A DNA stretch of 64,000 nt, taken from positions 218,693-282,692 of the forward strand of contig QLIY01000037.1 of assembly GCA_003260075.1 (NCBI GenBank), written 5' to 3'. The notes under the pieces were generated by a model that had not been told where the DNA came from, did not search any database, and worked only from the letters and a program-made list of their open reading frames with translations. This document shows positions 1 to 12,376 of the stretch, piece after piece. The position numbers and the translations under genes are program-made. Origin of the DNA: Phallusia mammillata (lineage: Eukaryota > Chordata > Ascidiacea > Phlebobranchia > Ascidiidae). The first letter of the stretch is position 1; each line of letters opens with the position of its first letter.

Positions 1-459
1 TTTGTAAACAGTTTTGACATTTTTTGACCTATTCTAAAAATTTTGACAAAATTTTGACTTTTTTTGACGAGTCAAAAAATATTTGCCCTAGTAATAAAAC
101 ATACATATACGTGACCACATGTGAAACATTACGATTTAATTTTAGTGCACAAAAAGCTTGTTCAAACCCGCAATAGGAATTTAGTCTCCTATCATTTAGT
201 GTGTTTGTTTTTCTTTGCAAACAAGCAGTCGAAGATATTAGTCAGTTGACAAATAATAAAATGCATTTTCTGATTTTCGTACGTTTTATAAACTTTGCAA
301 GAAGTGTTTTTATTTAATAGTAAGACAAACATATAGGATTATTTGAGAAACATTAGGATTTAACTTTTGTGCACAAAAACTCGCTAAGATGGTTAAAAAA
401 ACAACATTAGGATTCGGTTTCCTAATACATTTGGAGATAAAAGTAACATTTGTTCACAG
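1..459. other. Intron of the kinesin gene, upstream part off window
   Basis: The sequence up to the acceptor at 459 belongs to a kinesin intron, because the next exon begins in mid P-loop. Bases 1-70 hold an irregular run of TTTTTGAC-like units. No other feature was seen. Confidence 0.6.
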
Positions 460-3441
460 GTAAAACATACACCATGGAGGGACCGGAGAAACCTGATCCA
501 GAACACGACGGAATCATTCCAAGGTCGATGAATTTGATTTTCCAGAAATGCGAAGAGCTGAAGAAGTTTGGTTGGAATGTAAGTTTGTTTGTTTTTTCTG
601 TGTGAATTGTGTTTGCTAGTCGTGCAAAACTGACGTAACGGACAAGTAACTTCCCCAAACAGCGATCAAAACAACAGTTTTAACTTTCAATCACAAACCA
701 TCAACAACAGGGCTTGAACTGACGGTCACTGTCTGCATTTTCAACATTAAAACAGTTAAACCCGTAAAAGGGCATTGGTTAAAACCAGGGAGTCGAATCG
801 CTTGTTATATGGGTCCTGGTTTGATTCGAGTTACCTTCATATTGATTTTAGGGGTACGAATTGGGTTCAGGTTTTTAAAAAATGTTTTATTCCGGGTCGG
901 GCAAATTATCCAAACCGGTTTGCGTTTTTTAAACCGGTTTTAGTCCCCTATAGATTAACATCCGTTGTAAAGTATGCTAAGAAGTACCGTTAACCAGTAT
1001 TGGGCTGTTAAAACTAGCTTGGCATAATGTGAAAAGTTTTCTGCACTAGGTGCTCGGGCACCGCACATTTTTAGGAAAACGTACAAGCAAACCGAGGTTA
1101 CTGCGTTGCTAGTTCCAACAAAAAACTGGTTGTACTTTGCCAATCGCCCAATTTATTTCCAGTACAAACTGGCCGTACAACATGTCGAGATCTACCGAGA
1201 AACGTTACAAGACTTGCTGGATACAAAGAGCCAGAAGTTGGAGATCAAAACGGTGACAAAAGCAAATAAACAGAACAGAGTGTGGGTGAAAAACCTTACG
1301 GAACATCCAGTTACCGCGTTCGGACAGGTTAGTGACTTTCTGAAAATGTTGCATTAATACGCTATGACGTGTATTTGTGTTGCGAAAGAGCTTCTACATA
1401 CAGTCTGGCCAACAGTTTCAACACAATTCTGTTAGATTTACAGGGTGCGGAAGCCGTGGATAGGTATAAATTATATAGTATACCAGCGATTTTTTTATCT
1501 GGGGTCCGCTAAGCGATTTTGGAGTGGCCGCCAATTAAGAGCTTGAAGTTTTATTGCAATCTTATTTGATATCAGATCGTATATTACTGTATTAGTAGTG
1601 AAAGCAAACGTCCTTTTTTTGGTTGCTGAAATGCTTTTGCAAGAAGGAAATTAAAAAGCTTTGTCGATGACAAATGATTTAGTTTCACTGAGGTATATAT
1701 TAAACTTGAACAATGTATGTTTTGTTTGACTGCGAGTTCACGAGAAAATTACAAGGGGTTTGTGCGCAAACCTAATAGACCGGATTGTTTTCGGCCATTT
1801 TATTCACATCAACATCTTCGGCAAAGACTTACATTTTACTTCAGGTTCGTAAATTGTTGGATCGTGCCAACCAGAAACGAGCTACAGCTTCAACAAACGC
1901 CAACGAGCGCTCTTCACGCTCCCATTCAGTCTTTATACTCAAGATCGAAGCTTCTAATGATCTTAATGGAGAAGAGATTGAATGTAAGTTACTCTAGGGA
2001 CTGTTTAAATGTAGTTATGAGGTCGACCTTTTATCAGTGTCCATAGTTTTGTCAAATAAAATGGTTAGTTCGTTTGTTGTGAAAAAAATGCCATGAATTT
2101 TCAACTCAATTCACGGAAAAACTTCTGTCGTTGGTTCGAATCCCACCGCAGGTAGATTTTTCCAGCCTTGTACCTTGCTTTATAGCAGTGGTTCCCAAAC
2201 TTTATCTACTCGCGTACCATTTTTTGGGTTCATGCAGCGTTCTCGTACCATCTACAATAATTGTTAGAAAACTCCAGAATTCACAAATAAAAAAATGATA
2301 GGCAAAATGTTTAATGAATAAAAATGTTACTAAACTTCACTAACTAACTTTACCTTAGTAACTTTAGCCTTTAGTAACAAAAGGCTCGCAAATATTAAAC
2401 AAAAAAAGTCAAACTTTTACCGCTCTCGCTATACAGTGCCACTGTCAACACAACTAGTAGCTTATTACAAAATCTGACTTTAAGGATTTATTACGTGGTA
2501 ATAACAGATTCATTACGTCATAATACACCTATTTCGTCACAAAGAAACCCTGCTTTACAGTTCGATGCGTCAATACACCAAGGAATTGGAATTTAGTAGG
2601 GTAAAATTTCACGCTCTACGTAACTTGTGTAAATTAAAATAATGTTTACGATAATCACTAGAAGATCATTTGCGATCGTTTGGTGTGAACTGAATAAGTT
2701 GCTCCCCGCTCGCGTACCACCTTGGAGACCTTCGCGTACCACTAGTGGTACGCGTACCATAGTTTGGGAACCACTGCTTTATAGGAATTCCTCCGAGACC
2801 GACTTGTTTCTGGATAACGCCTTCAATGGGCGTGGTGTACTATGAGTTATAAATGAGTATGCCTTGATACAGTACGTGTGTATGTTCACCTTAGCTAAAT
2901 TTCAACAACAAATTTGGAGCAATGTTGTTTTTAAAAACCCACTTGTTTCCGCAGCTTCGTTGAACCTGATCGACTTAGCCGGGTCGGAACGTCTAGCTGA
3001 GACCGGATCCTCCGGCACACGACTCAAGGAAGCGCAAAAAATCAACGGATCGCTTTCTGAATTGAGCAACGTTATATCTGCCCTAGCCAACAAGGTACAA
3101 CACTTTAAAATTGTAGATTGGGTTTGATGAGCGAATGTCAGGAGTTTTTTCTAGGAAATTCAGAAACACAAATAAATCTCTTTTACTGAATGTTTAATAA
3201 TTTTGTCAAAGAAACTAATTTAAAGTTTATTTTTCGAACACAGGATAGCCATGTTCCATTCCGCAATTCCAAGCTTACCTTTCTTCTGATGGACAGTCTC
3301 GGAGGTAACAGCAAGACCCTTATGTTGGTGAATGTCAACCCGATCAAACGGGCAACGGGAGAAACTATCAACACACTTCGCTTTGCCACAACAGTCAACA
3401 AGTGTAACATCGGCACCGCACAGAAAATCGTCAAGTTTTAA
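460..3441 (+). CDS. KIFC1: Kinesin-14 C-terminal motor, KIFC1-like (5' partial)
   Basis: Microtubule minus-end-directed kinesin-14 motor, expected to act in spindle organisation. Five exons are visible: 460-578, 1163-1327, 1845-1983, 2955-3094 and 3244-3441 (stop TAA). The first starts inside the P-loop, reading KTYTMEGPE straight after an acceptor, so GQTGSG and the whole stalk and tail lie upstream of the window. Other landmarks are [12 protein letters not shown], switch I (NERSSRSHS), switch II (DLAGSE) and [10 protein letters not shown]. The protein ends just after NKCNIGTAQ, at the motor C-terminus, as in KIFC1/Ncd-type kinesins. Exon phases agree throughout. The intron between exons 3 and 4 carries a hAT-type element (2186-2776). 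Family assignment is strong; KIFC1 rather than another kinesin-14 is inferred from the C-terminal sequence. Confidence 0.9.
2128..2165 (+). repeat. tRNA-derived SINE fragment (B-box side)
   Basis: GGTTCGAATCCCACCGCAGG followed by TAGATTTTTCCAGCC resembles, in the same order, the tRNA-like part of the repeat at 13514-13850 (read on its minus strand) and of the copy at 47219. It is a short remnant in a kinesin intron with no complete tRNA fold. Confidence 0.5.
2186..2776. mobile_element. hAT-type non-autonomous element (591 bp), kinesin intron
   Basis: The ends are inverted repeats, CAGTGGTTCCCAAACT at 2186-2201 and its complement ending at 2776. They are flanked by a perfect 8-bp duplication, CTTTATAG, at 2178-2185 and 2777-2784. 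A subterminal palindrome built on CGTACCACTAGTGGTACG lies near the right end and is shared with the element at 39375-39702. No transposase frame is present, so this is a MITE-like deletion derivative. Confidence 0.93.
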
Positions 3442-4167
3442 AGTTCATCTTTGCCTCGACTTTGCAAACATGTTTTATTACTTGTAGTAATGGCTGTTTT
3501 AATAGATCAAAGTCGCATCGTTTTGCCCTTAGTCGATAGATACCGGCCGAGTTTATGCTTTTTATTATTCCGTTTATTATTACCACAAATTGCAAAGTAA
3601 TTAAGGTAAGTATATCTTGACATTGGATGGGAGAGGCGACCGGTTTCGTTTTTCATTTTTGTTTTTGCCGTGACTGCCAGATGTAAAAGGCTTGCGTAGT
3701 TTTTGTAAAAATGTGCATGCGTCTTTCATCTTCATACTGCTACAAATTGTACATTTATCTGCTTGCTGCTGTCGTGTTACGTGTTAAGGCTCAGGGTGAA
3801 AAACTGTTGCTTAACAAATAGTAGTAAATGATTTTATGCCCAGAATTTTTAAATCTGGTCCTCTAATTCTAAGTTTTAAAGGCGAGTATTTTTCGTTTGC
3901 TTCAAAGTAAAAGAGTAACATCAGTGCATTTAAATGTCCCCAAATAAAACTTATTTCCTACAATTCTGTCGATAAGCTTTTCTTCAAGAAAAATACGAAA
4001 TGTTCGCTCCCGACGAAAGGCAAAAATTTGCGATTTTAGCTCCACTTAGTGGTTCATTTTATAGCAGTTGTGGTTGGCGCAAAATTCTGCCAAACTCGCA
4101 TTAAATACAATTTGTTGGAGGTTAAGAGAGATACGTTTCTGCTCGTGTTGTTGTCAAAGTATTCAAA
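3442..4167. other. Intergenic region between kinesin and ZRANB2
   Basis: About 0.7 kb between the kinesin stop and the ZRANB2 start, with both genes on the plus strand. No open frame of note, repeat or clear AATAAA was recognised. It must hold the kinesin 3' UTR and the ZRANB2 promoter and 5' UTR. Confidence 0.5.
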
Positions 4168-6567
4168 ATGTCTCACGAAAGAAGGTCAAGAGGGTTCAAG
4201 TTTAGTGAAGGAGACTGGACTTGTCCAGGGTAAGATCAAGTTTATTGTGTATAAAATTTGACAATTTTCTTTCAATAATTTATAGCGCATTTGATTGTTA
4301 AGCTGATATGTAAGTCAGTATTCCAAACAGTTGATGTTTGTTAGTCTGCATTATAATTTAAAAACTATGTTACGGTCATTTTTTGGCGAAATAAAGGCAT
4401 TTATCCTGTTTTTTCAATTGTAACCTTGACTTACAGTTGTGAAAATGTGAACTTTGCGAGAAGAATGCAATGCAACAGGTGTGGGGAGGAAAAGAAAGTG
4501 GGAGTGAAAAAAATCAAAAGTGGGGGAATTCAAATTGGAAAACAAGCTGCTGAGAAGAGCAAAGGCTTATTTAGTGCTGATGATTGGATGTGTAAAACGT
4601 TTGTAAAGCTTTTGTAACTAATATGTAAAAACATTTAAAACTCTTAACATAAGCAATAACAAAATATCAGTCTTAACGTTTAGTGAATCATTGCTAGTTC
4701 TACCTGCAGGTATATAATTACTTTTAGGGTTTGGTGTACTTTCTTGACCAAACGCAATACCTTCTTAGCCCTTTGACGTAACTGGTTTTTGGTGCCAATT
4801 TTGTGTTAACCTCATAGATGTGGAAATGTGAACTGGGCTCGAAGGTCAGATTGCAATATGTGCAACACACCAAGAGTGGGTTTGCAAGATGAGAGAACTG
4901 GTCTTGGTGGTGGTTTTAACGAGAGAGGAACTGTTGAGTACAAAGAAAAGCAGGTAAAATAAACTATACATACATTTGCCAGGTTGGACAAAGGTTCTGC
5001 CACTTGTGTTTGGGCACAAATATTGCTTGGTGCTGTGATAACCAAGTTTTTGTTCTGCATGTTTTCTTTTTATTGTGTATATTTTGTACTATGTATATGA
5101 TAAATTAAGGCAATAAATCATAGTATGCCAGGCCCATTGAAGGCATGATCGCTGGTCTGCTTGGATGCTGCAGTTCTGATCCCAGTATGAATGTATTGAT
5201 CTTAACTGATGTAAAGAAATATGTATGTGTTTACCTAGGAAGGTTTTAAATTATCTATGAATGTTATTCTGCTACTGTATAATATATCTTTGTCTTCCAG
5301 ACTTACAACTTGCATTTACATTCTTAGGAATCTGATGATGAATTTGACGAGTTTGGTCGACGAAAAAAGAAAAAGAAGAATGGTTCGGTGTCATCAGTAC
5401 CAGCCAGGATTGAAAACGACACAGCAGAAGATGATGAAGACGACGGCTCTGAAGAAGAAGATGATGATGATGACGAAGATGGAGATTTGTCCAAATATGA
5501 CCTGGATGGTGATGATGATGATGAGGTAATGTATCACCTAGAAAGTAAATTTGGAAATAAAGGTGGTACTGGGATTTTTTTCATAAAAAGTAACAGAAAT
5601 GCATGTGATGATAAAAATTAACCAGAGGTATATACAAGCACATCTAGCAGGTTTTAAGTTTAGTGTTAAATCTGTTGGTCAAACATACTTGTTATCAAGC
5701 ATTTGTTTGAGTGTGTGTTATCTGAAAACTTGCATTAAGCTTTATAAATATAAATTTAAAACTTTATAAAATTTATAAATTTACTTTCTACAAACGTATT
5801 TGTGGGAACTGCTTGCACTACCACAAAAGTATGTAGTTGTTAAATCGGAAGAGCACTATTGGTACATTTTCGCGGCATTTGTCATGGTTTCAAAAACAGT
5901 TTCCATATTTTGAACAGCGTTTTGCCATTTGTATTCTTAGGAAAGTGGAGATGCTTCAAAATATGACCTAGCTGCTTCAGATTCTGATGATGAAAAGTAA
6001 GAAAATGCTATTACTGTATGACACTTATAAATTACTGAAAACTGAATATCATTAATACAGGTCTCGAAGTTCAGACTCTTCTCATTCAAGGTAAATAATT
6101 GTATAAAGTTGTGTGTTTGAGCAATGAGTAAACTTGCTTAAATGTTTTTTTTTTGTATTTTCAGTCCATCAAGAAAACGAAAGTATTCCAGCTCCTCTGA
6201 TAATGACAGCCGGAATCAATCTTATGACAAAAAACAAAGGTAAAACTGATCATTTTTGTTTTAAATGCTCACCGGTCTTTAAAATCTTTTAACATATTTG
6301 GCTATAGAACATGTATTCTTAACATTTAGTGGTTAATATAATAAGAAACTGATAGCCCCATAAAATAATATTAGTGCGGCATAAAAATGATTCATTTTAT
6401 CAATTGGTGTATCTTTCCAATTTGTGACATAAAAATGGTAGGCTTGCACAAGATTTTGTGCATGAACAATGACAGTGTTTAAGTAAATTTTTAATAGCGC
6501 TAAATAAACCAATCAAAACTAATTGTCATTAAGATCAAGAAGCAAAAGCCGTTCTCCAAGACATTGA
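4168..6567 (+). CDS. ZRANB2: ZRANB2-like RanBP2-type zinc-finger splicing factor
   Basis: Nuclear SR-like protein that binds single-stranded RNA through two RanBP2 zinc fingers and influences alternative splicing. Eight exons were joined by hand: 4168-4229, 4437-4598, 4818-4953, 5328-5525, 5941-5996, 6061-6090, 6165-6239 and 6534-6567. The start is MSHERRSRGFKFSEGDWTCP. Finger 1 continues with CENVNFARRMQCNRC and finger 2 reads CGNVNWARRSDCNMC, both with the expected Cys4 spacing. These are followed by GLGGGFNER, an acidic stretch with DLSKYDLDGDDDDE, and a short Arg/Ser tail ending RSRSKSRSPRH. The RS tail is much shorter than in vertebrates. Every junction keeps frame. The SINE fragment at 5112-5211 lies in an intron. 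Confidence 0.94.
5112..5211 (+). repeat. SINE tail copy, intron of ZRANB2
   Basis: The segment from CAATAAATCATAGTATGCC to CTTAACTGATG resembles the two ends of the longer copy at 13514-13850 but lacks its tRNA-like interior. A third, inverted copy lies at 34283-34391. The shared core is GATCGCTGGTCTGC plus CTGATCCCAGTATG. Confidence 0.6.
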
Positions 6568-7948
6568 TGAAACACAAGCAAGCAAGAGCTCTGTAAAGGT
6601 TTGGGTTGCAAGGGGAAAATTCCTCTGCATGATTTTCGACATGTTGTACCACTTGTGTTGTGCACAAAACGAAGTTAAAATAAGCTTTGCTGGTAAAAAA
6701 TTCTTACCAGTTAAATACTGCATACCACTGTGTTATGATTTTCATAACTGCTTTTGGTTTTTAGGGTACACAAAAATACTTGAACATAATCTTTGAAAGT
6801 TTGAATGTTCAGTCACATGCCTAAAAGTTTTTGATTAGGGTGTTTTATAGCGTTTGGGGCCGGTTAAAATAAGGTACTTGATTGCCCCAGCGTTTGTCAG
6901 ATATAACTTGTATTTTATTCATAAATTTGCCTGTTTCTGATATTAAACCATTTCTGTTTGTTTCTAGATCTACCAGTCCTATGCTACCGCAGACAAAATC
7001 TTGGTTGATGTGGTGTCACTTGCCGTTTATGTCTGTTTATTTTTATGTTCACGTATGTTAGCAACCAGTATGGTGCTATGATGCCTATGGAAGCAGGCGG
7101 TAGCGTTCATATGACCTTACAAACTGTTTTTGTGAGAACTTGTGAAAAAATAAAATACATGTGTATTCGTCCAGCTTCATCATATTTTCAATGTGCGGGT
7201 TACGTTATTCTCGCCAGCTTGTGCGAGCTAAAACTAACGGCTGTCAAGAGTGAGTTGACGAGAATATTTTAATACCAAAACATGCCAATGATAGTTTACT
7301 GCACTGAGTTCTGGAATGTTTTGTGCAACAGCTAAAGCTATGTTGAAAAGGGCCAATAGGCAACTACAAGCGCAGCCACATTTTTTAAACATCGCAGTAG
7401 CACCGAATTTACCACATAAAAACTATTTATTTGAGTACCAAGTGGTTAATTTGCCCTTTTTTCACCTAATTCTATATTTGCATGATTCCCCAGATAAGCA
7501 GTCGGTAAAAGTAGCTGACAGAATTTTAAGCAAAATAGATTTCTCTTTTTTTTAACATAGGTAAGAAACACTGATCTAGAAAATCAGTGGTAAGAAACGC
7601 CAAATAGACACAACCCCTGTTGAAAAAAATTAGACCGTTTGTTGTAGTTGCGCTGATTGGATTTTTAATCTCCAGTCTCCTTTGTATTTTTTTTCTTTTG
7701 CATCCGAATTGCTAGCTTTGCTACATTACCTTTGCCAGCTCAACCTCAGTTAATAAAACTAGGTTTAGCGTTATACTAATTGTAGGCGACGCTAACAACA
7801 AATAGGCAACGTCAAAGAAAGTAACTTCTAGCTATTTTAAAACCATGTGAAAGCTCAACAAAGAGTAAGACAATGCAGATATGTGCAATTTACGGAAGAG
7901 CTGAACCCTTTTCGTTACATTGAACTAATGTGTGTATATTAATTGTAG
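6568..7948. other. Intergenic region between ZRANB2 and EI24
   Basis: About 1.4 kb holding the ZRANB2 3' UTR and the region upstream of EI24. A GTTAATAAAACT polyadenylation-like hexamer occurs near 7750. Open frames of 60-80 codons here have no recognisable domain, and I treat them as chance. Confidence 0.45.
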
Positions 7949-9521
7949 GAATTTCATAATGTCATCAGCAGTCAGAGCTGTAGCACTCCAGTTTCTTCAT
8001 GGATTGAAAGACTCGGTTTACGGTGTATTCCTGATATATTCTCTTGACTTACAAATACAACAGCAACAGGCTGAAAGAAGAAGAAAAATAAAAGATTCTA
8101 TGGCTGCATCACGCAGAACAACTGGGAGAAGACCAAACCCTAACTATGGTAAATAATGCATGTGACTAAAGACAGTACAACATACACTTTAACTGAACTG
8201 AACATTTTAGTAATAAATCTGCCTATGGGGTAGCCTGATAAAATATTTGTTTGTACATTTTTGAATGATACCAGTTCATGTTTTTGTGAAATTTTTTTTT
8301 TTTACTTATATATCAACAATAATATGAATCTATGGTATATTAATTGAGACAAAGATAACAATTTCCTTGATGTGTTGTATTTTGGCAGAAAACAGAGAAC
8401 TTAAGCCCAAGGAACCACGAATGATTGGCCGAGTTTTCTTGAGTGCTGCATTAAGCTCTTTTGTTTGGGTTAGCATTTGGGCATTTGCAAGTTATCTTGT
8501 TCCAGCAATCCATTACTATTCAAAGGTTGGTTACTTTACAAACAAATACAACTACTTTGCAAACGAATACATTATCAAGTTGATCACTGAGTTTAAGTCC
8601 ACCGATTCAAATAAGTTCTTATTAGTTTTCACAAGGTCAATAAGCAATATTTAAACTCTCAATTTTTACTGCGTTAATTGTGACCCCAACAATTTGAGAA
8701 ATGCTGTGCATGGTAATTTTCTGAACTTTTATGGTATTTAATTATTAATATACTTCTTTAGGTGGCACTTTTTATTTGTTCTAAAGCAACTGTAATAATT
8801 TGACGAAGAATCTTCAAATCAAATGTTAACTTTGTTGTTGCAGACGTTTTTGTCAATCATAGATGACAAAAGTGCAGAAAAACATGATGGTGTTTGGGGT
8901 TACATTGAAACTGGGCTGCACTATACCTTTGCCACTCTGTGGGTTTTACCGCTGTATGTTATCAGCAAACTAGTCAATGGTTTTTGGTTTGTTGATGTAT
9001 CCGACAGTGTTTACAAACTCCTATATGGCAGGCCAAGGGCTTTTCCTTCCATTGGTATTGCTGCTGCAGATTTGGTCTATGGAATCGCTGTGGAAACAAT
9101 TTTTCTATTGCAAGCCTCACTCGCAAGCCTATTTCCTATTCAGGGCATTGGTTACCTACTATATTGTGTCCATATATGTCTACTCTATTCCCTTTATGCT
9201 TTTGAGTACAAGTGGTTCAACATGGGTATGGACTTAAAAATGCGTTTAAGAGTTGTTGATCAAAACTGGCCATATTTCTGTGGTTTTGGTTTACCACTCT
9301 TTATGATGACCAATATGGTATTCAGCTACTATCCAACGGTCGTCAGTGCATGCATTTTTTCCATTTTGTTTCCATTCTTTATCGTCAGTGGCACCAGAGC
9401 ATCGGTTCCTAAAGAACAAGGCGCTACACGTTTGCGGATTTTCGAGCCAGCCGCGTCCGTCTGCAGCTTGCTTTTCAGTCAGTCGATTCGACTGAAGCAG
9501 TCAAGAAATTATCCTCACTAA
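7949..9521 (+). CDS. EI24: EI24 / etoposide-induced 2.4 ER membrane protein
   Basis: Multi-pass ER membrane protein linked in animals to autophagy and p53-induced apoptosis. The ATG is at 7959 and the coding exons are 7959-8148, 8389-8525 and 8844-9521. The protein begins MSSAVRAVALQFLHGLKDSVYG, matching the EI24 N-terminus, then has a basic stretch and about six hydrophobic segments. Diagnostic strings include LWVLPLYVISKLVN, ASLFPIQGIGYL, LLYSLYAFEYKWFN and NWPYFCGFGLPL. About 335 residues, close to the family length. The last 40 residues diverge from the usual C-terminus. The exon starts at an acceptor (7948) only 10 bases before the ATG, so the 5' leader comes from an upstream UTR exon or from a trans-spliced leader. 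Confidence 0.92.
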
Positions 9522-9871
9522 CCTGGGCATTCGTTTCCTGCCGATTTTTAGAGTTTACTGTGTTGTTTGCTGGTGACAATAGTTTTGCGTGTTTATGCAC
9601 ATCGGGTACCACGGAAAACGAGTACAAAAATATTTATCGTTATTTTTTGTTGGTGTGTTTTACAGCAAAGTCATCATCGCTTCGCATGTGTTTCCTTATC
9701 CTAATTCAAATGCGAAAGGCGATTTCCGTATCAAGTGCATGTGAATGATGTTTTAAAAGTTTTATTAGCCAAATATTGCGTGATTTTGTCGCATGCAGTG
9801 TTTTTTGTTTTAAAGACCTATTTTTCGGAGCATTTTCATTGCACGTTGTCGTTGTTCATCCAGACAAAAGC

Positions 9872-9877
9872 AATAAA
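9872..9877 (+). promoter_or_regulatory. AATAAA polyadenylation signal, likely EI24
   Basis: A canonical AATAAA about 350 bases after the EI24 stop, with no other plus-strand gene in between. It is the best candidate for the EI24 mRNA end. Confidence 0.5.
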
Positions 9878-10015
9878 ATCTCGGCATGTCCTTATCTTCT
9901 AAAGAAAGCCCTTATAGCTAAACGACATTTGCTTTCCCATCACACCCACTGATTTTTTGATAAGTCGTAAGTTAAATTTATAACTTTGATGTCATAGTTT
10001 TTGAATTGGTTAGTC

Positions 10016-10523
10016 CAGGGCTTCCTAATCTTTTTTGATCGCGACCCCTTCAAATCTCCTCAAATTTTCCGCGACCCTTCACGGTTAATTTGATAAATAG
10101 TTCGAAAATACGTGTGTTGTATTTGTTGAAACGCTAAATTCGAGCGAAAACTAAAAACAAGCTACCGGGACTCGGAGTCTACTACTTAGGTAGCTTTCTG
10201 GGAACAAAACAAAAAACAATCATTTGTTCAGTGTGATCAGCTTAAACTCGGTGTTTTCTGCGACCAAATTCTAGAAAAGTTTTTTATGTACATTTTGTCT
10301 GTGACAAGCCTCTTGTCCGGAGGCAAAGTTGACGTCATTAACATTTATTGACGTAGATTCTACAGCTAGTTCTGTCAATAATAATGTTTTGCAAAATTGT
10401 ACCGGTTTGAACAACTACGTTTAGATTTAAACGGCTAAAACGTAAACTAGCATAATATGGAGTAGCCTACTTTGTGTAAAATTGGGACCCCTTAAGTCGC
10501 GACTCCTAGTTTGGGAAGCCCTG
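10016..10523. mobile_element. hAT-type non-autonomous element (508 bp), intergenic
   Basis: The left end is CAGGGCTTCCTAATC and the right end is the imperfect complement TTTGGGAAGCCCTG. A perfect 8-bp duplication, GGTTAGTC, sits at 10008-10015 and 10524-10531. Subterminal GATCGCGACCCC and GTCGCGACTCC form a second inverted pair, also seen in the element at 59908-60735. It lies between EI24 and PSMD7 and has no coding capacity. Confidence 0.93.
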
Positions 10524-10902
10524 GGTTAGTCAGTTTAAATTGGCCAGTCATTAGTCAAATAGGTTGAAGATTAGATTAAACGGGTTTGGTAGGCCCATAG
10601 ATACTACACACAGTAAAAAAACGTCACGATTTCTATAACGTGACTGGCAAAGTTTCAACAATCCCATAAGCGGTAGAACAAACCACGAACAACGAAGTAG
10701 CCAAATTGATTTGAGATACATTCTGTTTTGTTAAACGACGTTTGATAATAATGCGGCTTTATACCACATATTATACGGCAGGAAAACTCGTCCATGTTGG
10801 CGCAGTAGTCATTGTGTGTAATTTCGGTTGAGTACTAAAGGTGTATTTTTTGTTACAGTATCGGTTCAGTATACATTGCTGAAGTATAGCTGTCTTTAAA
10901 GT
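10524..10902. other. PSMD7 upstream region with 5' leader acceptor at 10858
   Basis: The sequence runs up to GTGTATTTTTTGTTACAG, a strong polypyrimidine/AG acceptor about 45 bases before the PSMD7 ATG. No partner donor is obvious in the preceding bases. It could close a 5' UTR intron or be a spliced-leader acceptor. Confidence 0.45.
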
Positions 10903-11901
10903 ATGGCGTCAGTTTCTAAACCGGTAGAAAAGGTGGTTGTTCACCCATTAGTGCTTCTAAGTGTGGTTGACCATTTCAACCGTATTGGCAAAGTTGGAAG
11001 CCAAAGTCGTGTTGTTGGTGTTTTGTTGGGACAGCCTAAACTTATTGATGGCAAGCGAATCTTGGACATTTCAAACAGTTTTGCGGTGCCATTTGATGAA
11101 GATCCGCGTGAGAGAGATGTTTGGTTCCTGGACCATGACTATCTTGAAAGTATGGCTGCTATGTTTAAGAAGGTAAATGCAAGAGAACGAATTGTTGGTT
11201 GGTACCACACTGGACCTAAACTTTGTTCCAATGATGTGGCAATTAATGATTTACTGAAAAGATACAACCCCAATTCTGTTCTTGTGATTATTGATGCAAA
11301 ACCCAAGCAACTGGGATTACCCACCGAGGCTTACATTGCTGTTGAGGAGGTCCATGATGATGGAACCCCAACTACTAAAACATTCAACCATCTTCCTAGT
11401 GATATTGATGCTGAAGAGGCTGAAGAAGTAGGAGTTGAGCATCTGCTGCGAGATATCCACAATGTTACTGCTGGTACACTCTCGCAAAGAATCACAAATC
11501 AACTGCAAGGAATTCGGGGTCTTGGTTCGAAGTTATTTGAAATCAAAAGTTATTTGGAACAGGTTGCTGCCGGTACCTTACCCATCAACCACACCATCAT
11601 CTACGAATTGCAGGATATCTTTAACCTTTTGCCCGATGTCAATTTGGCGGAGTTCAGCAAGGCATTTTACTTGAAAACCAATGACCAAATGCTTGTTGTA
11701 TACCTTTCCTGCCTCATTCGATCAGTGATTGCACTGCACAACTTAATTAATAACAAGGTTTCAACCCGAAATGCTGAGCGCAATGATACCAAAGGAAAGA
11801 AAGTTGATGAGTCAGGGGACTCGAAAAAGACAGAAGAAAAAGCTGATAATGACAAAAAGTCTACAAAGTCAAGACCAAGCACCTCTAGTAAAGGCAAATA
11901 A
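10903..11901 (+). CDS. PSMD7: 26S proteasome lid subunit PSMD7 (Rpn8), intronless
   Basis: Non-ATPase lid subunit that pairs with the deubiquitinase Rpn11 and is structural, not catalytic. A single uninterrupted 332-codon frame starts [20 protein letters not shown]. The MPN domain covers roughly residues 8-140. The metalloprotease JAMM motif is degenerate, GWYHTGP in place of HxHPxx, as expected for the inactive Rpn8 type. A C-terminal helical region follows ([17 protein letters not shown]), then a Lys/Ser-rich tail of about 45 residues. Length matches animal PSMD7 (about 320-330). It is the only recognised conserved gene here without coding introns. The intact frame and housekeeping identity favour a functional gene; a retroposed origin is possible. 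Confidence 0.97.
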   Translation: MASVSKPVEKVVVHPLVLLSVVDHFNRIGKVGSQSRVVGVLLGQPKLIDGKRILDISNSFAVPFDEDPRERDVWFLDHDYLESMAAMFKKVNARERIVGWYHTGPKLCSNDVAINDLLKRYNPNSVLVIIDAKPKQLGLPTEAYIAVEEVHDDGTPTTKTFNHLPSDIDAEEAEEVGVEHLLRDIHNVTAGTLSQRITNQLQGIRGLGSKLFEIKSYLEQVAAGTLPINHTIIYELQDIFNLLPDVNLAEFSKAFYLKTNDQMLVVYLSCLIRSVIALHNLINNKVSTRNAERNDTKGKKVDESGDSKKTEEKADNDKKSTKSRPSTSSKGK

Positions 11902-12376
11902 CTGTAAACCAAAAAAAATTGTCAGCAGCTATTATCTTACTAGGAAATTTGGTCAAAATACAACATGAAATTTATTGATGAGAGACGATTGTTCAAGATG
12001 TGACTGTAGTTTTGTTTGAAAAGTTTTGAATTACATTTGAAATTTGCTTCATGTTGTGCAAAATTACTGTTCCATTAAGTATGTAAAGTTCAGTAGAGAT
12101 TAAATTTCATTGAAATATGCTGTGCTGGTTTAAACACAAAAACATTGCACTTTTAAGTGTTGGAAAACTAAGATTTCGACTTTTGTTGTACTGGCAGATT
12201 TCTGTTATTTCAAAATTTATGAAAATGCAATATTATTTCTTGTTGTTTTGGCATAGCTTTCAGTGAACTGACATGACTTTAAATGCTGCATTGTTTCAAT
12301 GTGCTTTTGTGGTTCATAACTTTATCACATTTTCAGGTATCATGGCATAGGACTTTAGATTATATAAGGTGGGACA
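11902..12376. other. PSMD7 3' region and GPANK1 leader acceptor (12336)
   Basis: A 475-base gap between two plus-strand genes. A GAGATTAAATTT variant polyadenylation hexamer lies near 12100. TTTATCACATTTTCAG ends at 12336, 40 bases before the next ATG, and looks like a splice acceptor with no visible donor. The spacing would allow the two genes to be co-transcribed, but that is not shown. Confidence 0.45.
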
